This document shows positions 52,811 through 62,000 of a DNA stretch of 64,000 bases, piece by piece (within the stretch, counting starts at the first letter, position 1; every line of letters begins with the position of its first letter). The DNA lies in contig BROE01000011.1 in assembly GCA_036571765.1 (NCBI GenBank), positions 12,930,607-12,994,606 on the forward strand, in the 5' to 3' direction. Source of the DNA: Plecoglossus altivelis. Taxonomy: Eukaryota > Chordata > Actinopteri > Osmeriformes > Plecoglossidae. A program made the position numbers and the translations under genes. A model generated the notes under the pieces. That model was not told the DNA's origin. It made no database searches and saw only the letters and a list, made by a program, of their open reading frames with translations.

Positions 52811-55153
52811 TTACTATGCATGAAAGCAGACAAAGCCACATATGCTAGGAGGTCTGACAGATGTAGGTCACATCTAAACCTACAAACTCGTTCCTCTGGG
52901 ACAAGAAAGATGAAGCAGAATAAATACCTCATGAACAGTGAATTAAAACACACGTGTTCACTTCAAAACACACGTGTTCACTTCAAAACACACACGTTCA
53001 CCCCTAAAACACACGTGTTCACTTCAAAACACACACGTTCACCCCTAAAACACACGTATGCATGTGCGGACACGTGGCTGTACAATACACTCTAAACCAG
53101 GGGTGTCAAACTCCAGTCCTCGAGGGCCGCTGTCCTGAAGGTTTTCGATGTTTCCCTGCTCCGGCACACCTTATTCTAATGATGGGTCGTTATCAGGCTT
53201 CCACAGAGCTTGATAACGACCCATTCGTTAGAATCAGGTGTGCCGAAGCAGGGAAACATCGAAAACCTTCAGGACAGCGGCCCTCGAGGACCGGAGTTTG
53301 ACACCCCCTGCTCTAAATGCAGCTGTAGAAACAGTGACAAATGAAAGATCTGATATTGACGGAGGTGAGGTAGAATGAGCTTGCTTGGTTTGGTAGCTTC
53401 TATTGGACAGACTCACATGGAAGATGTACACACAGTCTGAGCCAAAGAGCAGAATTACAAACCAGCCTTGCATCTAACCTCCCCCACACCCCTCACCCTA
53501 AATCATCCAGCTATCAACCTTGGAGTCAAACACAGTGCTGTCCTAATACCACAGTGCTGTCCTAATACCACACTGCCATAGAACAACAAATCAACAATCT
53601 ACATGACTGAGAGCCTACATTTGATAAGACAGGTTACGGCCCCACCCAAAATGTATATATACACCCAGTCTAAATACAGGCTATTTAGATGTTGTTGCCG
53701 TTAGTTACTGCCACTTGCTTTAAGGGCAAACCCCTTTTCAATTCATTTAATTTGTGTTTGTTCTTTTCACTCAGTGCTACTGAAAGTGCTCAGGTGGGAA
53801 GGATTGTTAGCTAGCTGGTGTCTAGAGGGGCTGTTAGCTGAGGGGACAGAAGAATGGAAAAACACATCACTTACAGAGAACTCTGGAACAAACAGTAATA
53901 TCCCCAGAGACACTGCCTCTGCCTCACCTGGGCTCTGCCTCACCTGGGCCCTGCCTCACCTAGGCCCTGCCTCACCTAGGCCCTGCCTCACCTAGGCCCT
54001 GCCTCACCTAGGCCCTGCCTCACCTGGGCTCTGCCTCACCTGGGCTCTGCCTCAACTAGGCTCTGCCTCACCTAGGCCCTGCCTCACCTAGGCCCTGCCT
54101 CACCTAGGCCCTGCTTCACCTAGGCCCTGCCTCACCTGGGCTCTGCCTCACCTGGGCTCTGCCTCACCTGGGCTCTGACTCAACTAGGCTCTGCCTCACC
54201 TAGGCCCTGCTTCACATAAGCTCTGCCTCACCTAGGCCCTGCCTCACCTAGGCCCTGCCTCACCTAGGCCCTGCCTCACCTAGGCCCTGCCTCACCTAGG
54301 CCCTGCCTGCCTCAGATAGCCTTTTCCTCTCCTAGGTTCTGCCTCCACTAAGATCTGCCACCACCCTGCAGTTTACCTACAGTGATGTGCTGTGTCTGGG
54401 GGGGGTTACCTGCAGTGATGTGCTGTGTCTGGGGGGAGGGTTACCTGCAGTGATGTGCTCGGTCAGGTTTGATGCTGCAGCACTTTGGACACTTGTAGAC
54501 CACCTGACCTGGTTTCAGCTGAAGACTCTCGATAAACTCCTTAGTAGCATTGCCTTTGGGAACGGCTCCCTGGGGAGAGAAGGGGAGGGGGGAGAAGGAG
54601 AAGGAGGAGGTAGGAGATGAAGGAGGGGATGAGGGAGGAGGAGGCGAGAGGGGATGAGGGAGGGGGAGGCGGGAGGGGGAGGGGATGAGGGAGGAGGTAG
54701 AGGAGATTTTATTTTCCGATGTTGAAGTGACATCGATAATTAACGTTCCCTCAAACAACTATGAAAGCCCACGCTCTTGTTGTCTGTGAAAGCTTTTCAG
54801 GGGGTTTATAAAGGAGGAGGAGAGACGAGAGAGAGAGATGAGAGGCTCACCGGGTCTGTGCACATGGCCCGGGCATGGGAGGCCAGGGCGAGGAAAGCCA
54901 GGGTGTTGAACAGCGCCCCGTTAAACAGGCTGTACAGCACGCTCTTAGCAGGAAGCAGCATGACAAACACCACCACGAACTCGGCGTAGAAGACCAGCAT
55001 CCAGGTGATGATGCCACACACCATGCCACAGCCATCACGGATGAACCACATGGCGTTGGAGCGGGGCCGTGGGGGGGGAGGGGAGCAGTGCTCGGGCCTC
55101 AGGTAACCAGCTTGCCTCTCGATGTCCCTGCTGCGATGGCCCGGACTCTTCAT
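50812..55153 (-). CDS. zdhhc3: zdhhc3, DHHC palmitoyltransferase (GODZ), complete coding region
   Basis: Coding exons 55153-54851, 54569-54445, 52603-52507, 52237-52156, 51635-51505 and 50970-50812 join in phase to 298 residues (human isoform about 299). The enzyme attaches palmitate to cysteines of substrate proteins at the Golgi. Visible are four membrane segments ([68 protein letters not shown]), a Cys-rich domain ([20 protein letters not shown]) and the catalytic DHHC, with Cys about residue 156, followed by PWVNNCVGE. The end [20 protein letters not shown], then QYIV, is ZDHHC3-type rather than ZDHHC7. A non-coding first exon near 58.2 kb is likely. Confidence 0.96.
51015..51458. repeat. 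(GT)n-derived minisatellite in zdhhc3 intron 6
   Basis: Units combining GTGTGTGTGGTTGAGTGTAA, TGTGTGCGAGTGAGC and GTGCTTGAACATGAGTG. Confidence 0.93.
51505..51635 (-). CDS. zdhhc3: zdhhc3 exon 6, fourth membrane segment
   Basis: Encodes (K)[19 protein letters not shown], then the rest of the fourth helix and HSICTDET, including the conserved TxE-type motif after the last helix. Acceptor CCATCCCCAG, donor ACA|GTGAGT. It ends in phase 0. Confidence 0.95.
51637..51975. repeat. GGA-rich tract abutting zdhhc3 exon 6
   Basis: GGAGAGGAGAGGATGGGG units; pyrimidine-rich on the zdhhc3 strand. Confidence 0.93.
52156..52237 (-). CDS. zdhhc3: zdhhc3 exon 5, third membrane segment
   Basis: Encodes [20 protein letters not shown] then CFEEDWT plus one base. 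The acceptor is a (CT)n run ending CTTAG; the donor is ACGA|GTAAGT. The phase joins exon 6 to give WTKCSSFS as in human. Confidence 0.94.
52239..52328. repeat. (GA)n abutting zdhhc3 exon 5
   Basis: Mostly (GA)n with GGGAGA interruptions; it is the (CT)n acceptor tract on the sense strand. Confidence 0.95.
52507..52603 (-). CDS. zdhhc3: zdhhc3 exon 4, catalytic DHHC
   Basis: Encodes (S)[19 protein letters not shown] then [17 protein letters not shown] residues 153-156 include the cysteine that carries the acyl intermediate. Acceptor CCCTCCTCAG, donor ACG|GTGAGT. A (TG)n/(TCTG)n tract on the sense strand lies directly upstream. Confidence 0.96.
52615..52812. repeat. (ACAG)n then (CA)n upstream of zdhhc3 exon 4
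   Basis: About 14 ACAG units at 52619-52675, then (CA)n with CAGAGATA inserts. The sense strand reads (TG)n then (TGTC)n. Confidence 0.95.
52945..53058. repeat. 22-bp repeat with palindromic ACACGTGT
   Basis: Five units alternating AACACACGTGTTCACTTC and AACACACACGTTCACCCC. Confidence 0.92.
53098..53310. mobile_element. Palindromic hAT-like miniature element
   Basis: 213 bases beginning CAGGGGTGTCAAACTCC and ending as its inverted copy. The two arms pair over nearly the whole length (about 100 bases each), with a short centre near 53200. Flanking 8-base duplications are CTCTAAAC (53090-53097) and CTCTAAAT (53311-53318). It lies in zdhhc3 intron 3. Confidence 0.85.
53921..54312. repeat. 16-bp minisatellite in zdhhc3 intron 3
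   Basis: About 24 copies of TGCCTCACCTAGGCCC or TGCCTCACCTGGGCTC. On the zdhhc3 strand most units contain AG|GTGAGG, a close match to a 5' splice site. Confidence 0.94.
54373..54458. repeat. Triplicated exon-3/donor unit of zdhhc3
   Basis: Three copies of a 33-35-base unit. On the minus strand each has CACATCACTG(C/T)AG followed by GTAA. The rightmost is the true end of exon 3; the other two lie in the intron. Confidence 0.93.
54445..54569 (-). CDS. zdhhc3: zdhhc3 exon 3, Cys-rich domain
   Basis: Encodes [20 protein letters not shown] then [20 protein letters not shown] and Cys, almost identical to human. 125 bases; the final AG joins T of exon 4 to give Ser. Donor CTGCAG|GTAACC. The last 13 exon bases and the donor are repeated twice more just inside the intron. 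Confidence 0.95.
54571..54711. repeat. GGA-rich tract abutting zdhhc3 exon 3
   Basis: GGGGAGAAGGAGAAGGAGGA and GAGGGAGGAGGAGGCG units; pyrimidine on the sense strand. Confidence 0.92.
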
Positions 55154-55179
55154 CCTACCAACACAACACCACCCTCATG
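54851..55179 (-). CDS. zdhhc3: zdhhc3 exon 2 (first coding exon)
   Basis: Acceptor CTCCCCCAG at 55180-55181, then 26 bases of 5' UTR and ATG at 55153. Encodes [20 protein letters not shown], then [17 protein letters not shown] and two membrane helices, ending RAMCTDP before donor CCG|GTGAGC. An upstream ATG with a seven-residue frame sits in the UTR part (55178-55155). A purine-rich (plus) repeat abuts the acceptor. Confidence 0.93.
55155..55178 (-). promoter_or_regulatory. Upstream ORF in the zdhhc3 5' UTR
   Basis: ATG at 55178 begins MRVVLCW and stops at TAG, one base before the main ATG. It lies entirely in exon 2 leader sequence, so it would be present in any transcript using that acceptor. 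Such an arrangement can lower translation of the main frame; the effect here is inferred. Confidence 0.5.
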
Positions 55180-55182
55180 CTG

Positions 55183-55436
55183 GGGGAGAGGGGGAGGGGA
55201 GGTGGAGGGAGAGAGGCGGGAAAGGGGAAAGGTGGGGAGGGAAGGAGGGGAAACGTGGGGAGGGAGATAGGGAGAGGGAGAGAGAGAGATGGGGAGAGGT
55301 GGGGTAGGGGGAGAGATGGGGAGGGGTGGGGTAAGGAGGGAAGGTAGAGGTGGGGTGGGGAGGGAGAGGTGGGGTGGGGAGTAGATGTGGGGTGGGGAGT
55401 AAGATGTGGGGAAAGGAAGTGGGGAGGGAAAGCAAG
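55183..55436. repeat. GGGGA-rich tract abutting zdhhc3 exon 2
   Basis: GGGGAGAGGTGGGGTAGGGG and GGTGGGGAGGGAGA units; pyrimidine on the sense strand. Confidence 0.92.
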
Positions 55437-55825
55437 AGAGATTCATCAAGTCATGTATTCCTTTTTCGCTGGTTAACAACACAATTACATAAAAGATTGA
55501 GAAAGAGGAGGGAGAAGTGATATCTTTCTCTTTTTCGGACTTTATCCATCCAGCCCTTATTTAAAAAAATTTGCTAGGTGCAGCTGTTGTGCATCCCAAA
55601 AACCACAGACTTTGTCCCTTAAATTCAGGACTGGATCAGGATTTTAAAGATAGGATCAGGATTTACTCCAATAATATGGCTAATTTTGTTTGGATCTGTA
55701 GTATAATCTCCCATGTATATCTGCTAATTAGGATTAACCCACTATTGTAGCTTCAGACCAGGGAAGCCATATCAGAATAGTACACACAACCAAATCCTGA
55801 CCTTATCAACTAACACATTCAGTCT
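55437..55825. other. Unique zdhhc3 intron 1 sequence
   Basis: No element recognised. Confidence 0.5.
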
Positions 55826-56945
55826 GAGCTGGCCATACCGTGAGCTGGCCATACGGTGAGCTGGTTATACCGTGAGCTGACCATACCGTGAGCTGACCAT
55901 ACCGTGAGCTGACCATACCGTGAGCTGACCATACGGTGAGCTGGCCATACTGTGAGCTGGCCATACGGTGAGCTGGTTATACGGTGAGCTGGCCATACGG
56001 TGAGCTGGCCATACGGTGAGCTGGCCATACGGTGAGCTGGCCATACGGTGAGCTGGTTATACGGTGAGCTGGTTATACGGTGAGCTGGTTATACGGTGAG
56101 CTGGTCATACCGTGAGCTGACCATACCGTGAGCTGACCATACGGTGAGCTGGTTATACGGTGAGCTGGTCATACGGTGAGCTGGCTATACTGTGAGCTGG
56201 CCATACCGTGAGCTGACCATACTGTGAGCTGGCCATACTATGAGCTGGCCATACGGTGAACTGGCCATACCGTGAGCTGGCCATACGGTGAGCTGGTCAT
56301 ACCGTGAGCTGGTTATACTGTGAACTGGCCATACGGTGAACTGGCCATACCGTGAGCTGGCCATACGGTGAGCTGGCCATACGGTGAGCTGGCCATACTA
56401 TGAGCTGGCTATACTGTGAGCTGGTTATACTGTGAACTGGCCATACGGTGAGCTGGCCATACGGTGAGCTGGCCATACGGTGAGCTGGCCATACGGTGAA
56501 CTGGCCATACGGTGAGCTGGCCATACGGTGAACTGGCCATACCGTGAGCTGGCCATACGGTGAGCTGGCCATACCGTGAGCTGGCCATACCGTGAGCTGG
56601 CCATACCGTGAACTGGCCATACCGTGAGCTGGCCATACCGTGAGCTGGCCATACGGTGAACTGGCCATACGGTGAACTGGCCATACCGTGAGCTGGCCAT
56701 ACGGTGAGCTGGCCATACGGTGAGCTGGCCATACGGTGAACTGGCCATACCGTGAGCTGGTTATACGGTGAACTGGCCATACCGTGAGCTGGCCATACCG
56801 TGAGCTGGCCATACCGTGAGCTGGCCATACCGTGAACTGGCCATACGGTGAGCTGGCCATACGGTGAGCTGGCCATACGGTGAGCTGGCCATACCGTGAG
56901 CTGGTTATACGGTGAGCTGGCCATACCGTGAGCTGGTTATACTCT
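55826..56945. repeat. 16-bp minisatellite, about 70 copies
   Basis: GAGCTGGCCATACGGT with variants CCGT, GGTTATAC, GACCATAC and GAACTGG. Variant blocks recur, so copies spread by segment duplication. A 225-codon minus frame is a by-product. Confidence 0.95.
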
Positions 56946-58162
56946 GTTCCATACTCTGTTCCATACTCAAACACACTTTGTTAGTTATTCTAAAGATCGC
57001 TTTCTTTCCACCACAGAGTCAATACCCTTCAGCTATTATCTACTCCATCAAGGACTTTCGGTGGCAGACAACTGGCGAGGTGTATTGACACTGAAAGATT
57101 CCTGTTAGTCTCAATGGAACTGATTGACTCCAGTGAAAAGCCCCTGTCTCATAGAACAGGCTTCATTTGATCTCTCAAAACAGAAGCGTAGCTAACAATG
57201 CCAAGACAATACTTAAATATCCAGCTGTACAGTATATCTGGTGTTATCTGAATTCAATAACGGTAAAGAACTTGTCAGACAGACTTCTTAGAAATGAACG
57301 ACGAGCTAAAGGCACGGCATCACACTTGGCTAAATCAAACTTAATATCTAACGTTAGCGATATAACTTTAAATTAAGCTTGACCATAACATTACAGCTGT
57401 TTAATAAATGACTTGTGCGACATGCCCAATCAATTCGAAGCGTCCATAAGTCATTTTAATATGGGGAGATAACATAAATTCGTGAGAATGTAGAGGAAAT
57501 TAATGTAAAAATACCGAGTCAACAAGACAAGGCAATTTACGAACCGGCGAGAAATCGATCCAATACATTAACTGGCATTGCTTGACGTGTCTTCCTTTTC
57601 CTGAATATAAGAATGTGTTTATCCTTATAGCTCCATCAGAAATATATAACGAGTGACGCACTGCACGATGTGCTTCCCGTTCAAGGAAGTAGGCAGGTGT
57701 AAAGTACTTTTGGAGAAGTATCAAAGATATAAGTGTACATATAAGCAAGACAGCTCAATTTGACAGGGAAACTACGGTTTACACTGTCAAACATCTGTCC
57801 AGGATTACAACCCCTTAAACCCCTTTTCAAGCAGACTGGATTCAAATCTAACCTTGTATAATAAACGTATTGAACAGATGTTTCAACGAGACAGATTAAA
57901 CGACCGGGATTTGAGCTGGTCGCCACTTGACACATGGATAATGCCAAAACGATGAGTTAAGCTAACTAGCTAGCTAGATCATGTCTGCCTACCGCAAAAT
58001 GTGACCACGGTCTTTCGGTCAGTCTATTTAGCTAATACAGTAGTACTATGGATGCTACCTCCTCGCTAGTGGTGATGGTGGTAATATGAGCTAACTGAGC
58101 TAGCTTAGCTCTCATGCCATCCACGAATCGTGGCTAGTGCTGCAATGTGTGGGGAAACTTAC
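56946..58162. other. Unique zdhhc3 intron 1 sequence
   Basis: No exon recognised; a GCTAACTAGCTAGCTAG stretch lies near 57962. Confidence 0.5.
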
Positions 58163-58320
58163 CTCTCTTTCCTCACCTGACAGAGCAATCGATTGAAAGT
58201 CCTTTCTGAATGTCAAACAATCGTGGGACGGGAAAAACGCAACCTTGTGTCTTAAAACGTCAAGACGTTACAGCCTGATACAAGTTGGCTACACACCCTC
58301 CCTCTTCCTCTCCTACCTAG
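58163..58320 (-). other. zdhhc3: Probable zdhhc3 non-coding exon 1 (5' UTR); upstream edge uncertain
   Basis: A consensus donor (GAGAG|GTAAGT at 58162-58161, minus strand) lies 3 kb upstream of the coding start. The coding start follows an acceptor only 26 bases away, so an upstream exon is required. The transcription start cannot be placed from sequence; the right edge is a guess. Confidence 0.5.
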
Positions 58321-59007
58321 GAAGAGACACGCTTGTTTTCTTCCCGTGAAGTGACAAGGTTTCGATCGATTAAGTCGTTTATTTACATGGATTTCACCGC
58401 TGGTGTTACGGGTTATGCGGGACTATCAATCTCTTACTGCTCGATCACCCGCCTTGAAAGCTCTAGAAATAAGAGGGGTGTCAAGCCAACCAGGAAGTAT
58501 CCAGTTTTTCAACGCAAAGCAATGCGCAAGTTTATACACCGATAGAGCCCAAGTCAGTCCCCACCTGCAGTACTAGGATCAGGCGTCTCCACCTTTCGCC
58601 AATTAAATCAATCATTTTAATGACTATCGCCGATCCAAGGTCTGCGTTGAGGTTAAGATCGCACACAGCGCTTTTGTATTTTATTCTCCCAGCGCCCACT
58701 TTTCAATGAAACACAATAGCTCGAGTTCTTGACTGATACAGCTATTGATAAAAGAGTTGAATAGATCTGTTATTCAATCTGTTGATTATCTTTTAACAGA
58801 TTACCCTGGCGAGTTATAAACGTTAAGCACAAACACATTGAAGATGATCAACAGCTAATTGACCTTGTTTCACACAATCCGTGGAATTTCATGTGTGCAA
58901 AAAAGATGGTGATTAAACCATCTGGATTGACGAAAGAGCGCATGTTGATGATGTAGGCAGCTGCGACACATGTGGTACCGGTAGTGTTAGGCGGTACCAG
59001 CACCATC
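58321..59007. promoter_or_regulatory. Shared upstream region of zdhhc3 (-) and exosc7 (+)
   Basis: The two genes are transcribed away from each other. About 0.7 kb of unique, repeat-free sequence separates the zdhhc3 first-exon donor area from the exosc7 ATG. A bidirectional promoter is inferred from the layout only; no TATA box or definite start site was identified. Confidence 0.45.
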
Positions 59008-59064
59008 ATGGCAACTGTTCAAGTCAGTGAAGCCGAGAAAGTGTACATATTACATGGCATACGG
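59008..59064 (+). CDS. exosc7: exosc7 exon 1
   Basis: MATVQVSEAEKVYILHGIR; human begins MASVTLSEAEKVYIVHGVQ, which fixes the start. Donor CGG|GTACGT; phase 0. Confidence 0.95.
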
Positions 59065-62000
59065 GTACGTTTCTTTTCTAATATGTTTTGCTTGGTTATG
59101 ACAATCAAAGAATGAAATAAACCGAAGAAAGGACTAAATTAAATGAAGATACATAACCCGTTATCTCTGCTTTATTGACGCAGCCATGTTAGCCTGCAGG
59201 CTAACAAGTAGCGTGCATAAGTTAGCTAAAGCTAAGTTGTTTTTGTTCTCCAGGATGATTTGCGAGTGGATGGACGAGGATGTGAAGATTATCGACACAT
59301 GGAGATAGAGACGGACGTGGTGTCTAACACAGATGGCTCAGCCAAAGTCACACTGGTAAACACAACCAGCCGAGATGGCTCGTAATCAACATCACACCGA
59401 ACCGGTACTTTGGATAACAGCGTCTGCTAAACGCATGTCATGTTAAATGTATACGAACACCTTCACCCCTGTCCCGGTCGGTATCGTTCTACAGCATAGA
59501 CTGTGGGGTATTCCTTACGGTGGATTTAGTGCAAACTTAAGGATCTAAATCCGGCGCGTTTTTACAGGGTCACACGGTTGTACTAGTCGGAGTCAAAGCT
59601 GAAATAGGAAAACCAAGGTCCACAGTACCAGACGAGGGATACCTGGAGTTCTTTGTTGACTGGTAAGCACTACGACTGCAACATGGACTGATAAATCACT
59701 CTTCCAGAACATTCGATTAAAACAGTACTTATGGATACAAACTCGTACCTCATAGATTAAAACTTTCTCCCTCACCCCTGCTACCCTCAGCTCTGCCAAT
59801 GCCACGCCAGAGTTCGAAGGTCGAGGCGGAGAAGAGCTTGGAACAGAACTGAGTAACACCTTGTACAAGGTGTTCAACAACAGACGCTGCGTGGATTTAA
59901 AGAAGCTCAGCATTAGCCCAGGAGAGCACTGCTGGATCCTCTACGTGGACGTACTGGTGGGTCAGTCTGTGTTAGGGCGTGAATGTTTCGTCACCCTGGG
60001 TAGCCCAGATGGGAGGTTCCTCTCATCGAATGATTGTTGTTGTTTGTATAGTCTGCATGGTACTGACAGGAAATGCCACAGATGATATGACAATGTGATA
60101 GAGTGACTCTTCGACCAACCTTATCACTCAGAAGAGGGGAAAACTCCCAGAAAAACTCATTACATTTGAGAAAACTTAGGTAGAAGTAGTTCAAAGAGGG
60201 ACACCTTCCTCCAGAAATGGTTGGTGACAGACAGGTGTAAACCAGAAGCTGAAAAAAACCGTGTATCAGAGTGAGGAATAGAAACAGACATATCTAAAGC
60301 TCCAACTCTGTGGACCATCTAAGAAACACCAACATCAAACTGTTGTACTAATTGCAAACCTTTTGTTTCCCTGCTTAGCTCCTGCAGTGTGATGGGAACC
60401 TGCTTGATGCCATTTCCATTGCAATTAAGGCAGCTCTATTCAACACAAGGTAAGACTAACACTGGTTAGACTGGGCACACTAGGTGGTGAACATAACACA
60501 TTTCCTTGTTGGAGGAGTTGGAAATGTCATGGGTAAATCTTCTTTAAAAACTTTTACCCAACAAAGTTAATTACTTTAGATTTGAGTTTAGTTCTTTTAC
60601 GTTACCGTTCGTTTAACTTTTGTACTCTAACTTTCTTGACGTAAAATTACCTGCATCGATGATTTAGCCGTCACAAGGCTTTCGACGAGGATGTGTACAT
60701 TACATCTTCTGCTAAGATATTCAGGAAAAGATGCTGATGACCAGGGTTCGAATTACAAAGTGGCTTTCGGGGAGCCCTATTTTCCGAAAATCTAAATCTA
60801 TATGCGACACAAAAAATGGACAGTGTTTTAGAGCTCCCCCTAAATGTCTCAAAGTAGGCTTTCAGGGGAGCCCAGGTCCTTTTCAGAGGAGCCCAGGTCC
60901 TTTTCAGGGGAGCCCAGGTCCTTGTCAGGGGAGCCCAGGTCCTTGTCAGGGGAGCCCAGGTCCTTTTCAGGGGAGCCCAGGTCCTTTTCAAGGGAGCCCA
61001 GGTCCTTTTCAAGGGAGCCCAGGTCCTTTTCAGGGGAGCCCAGGTCCTTTTCAGGGGAGCCCAGGTCCTTTTCAGGGGAGCCCAGGTCCTTTTCAGGGAA
61101 GCCCAGGTCCTTTTCAAGGGAGCCCAGGTCCTTTTCAGGGGAGCCCAGGTCCTTTTCAGGGGAGCCCAGGTCCTTGTCAGGGGAGCCCAGGTCCTTTTCA
61201 GGGGAGCCCAGGTCCTTTTCAGGGGAGCCCAGGTCCTTGTCAGGGGATCCCAGGTCCTTGTCAGGGGATCCCAGGTCCTTGTCAGGGGATCCCAGGTCCT
61301 TGTCAGGGGAGCTCAGGTCCTTGTCAGGGGAGACCAGCTCCCCTTAGCTCCCCTGTAATTCGAACCCTGCTGATGACGCTGTATCGTAGCCAGCTGCAGG
61401 TTTGTTCATGACCTGCTTCCTCAGCAGAACAGGAGCAGCCAGTGGAACCAGCCCATCTCTGATCTGACCTTCTCATCCCTCCCAACAGACTAGCCACAGT
61501 TCACCTGTCAGAGGACGAGGAAGGAGCGAAGGAGATCGAGCTGTCGGACGATCCGTACGACTGCGTGAGGCTGGACGTGGAGAACGTACCGTGTATCGTG
61601 ACCTTGTGCAAGGTGAGGCAGCTCTATGTGTGAGGTGAGGCAGCTCTATGTGCAAGGTGAGGCAGCTCTATGTACAAGGTGAAGCAGCTCTATGTACAAG
61701 GTGAGGCAGCTCTATGTATAAGGTGAGGCAGCTCTATAACAAGGTGAGGTAGCTCTATGTGCAAGGTGAGGCAGCTCTATGTATAAGGTGAGGCAGCTCT
61801 ATAACAAGGTGAGGCAGCTCTATAACAAGGTGAGGCAGCTGTCTGCTCAGCGAGGCAGCTGGTGCTGAATTTGCTGACAGAGGACATGAGAGCATCTGTC
61901 GCAGTAACCAGCTGACGCGTGCGTGCGTGCGAGCGTGCGTGCGAGCGTGCGAGGGGCGTAGTTTTGTCATTTGTCCTCCTGTTCTCTCCCACACGCTTCA

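Noticed and set aside
50812..55153. Assignment of the DHHC gene to zdhhc7
   Set aside because: The tail [10 protein letters not shown]...[18 protein letters not shown] and DRAHHCSVCKR fit ZDHHC3, and the neighbours are those of ZDHHC3.
56297..56974. 225-codon frame with GQLTVWPAHR repeats
   Set aside because: A 16-base array reads through three frames in turn; no start context, domain or splice support, and it lies inside zdhhc3 intron 1.
60731..61411. Collagen-like 226-codon frame (FQGSPGP repeats)
   Set aside because: Lies within the hAT-like element; the 21-base unit simply preserves frame.
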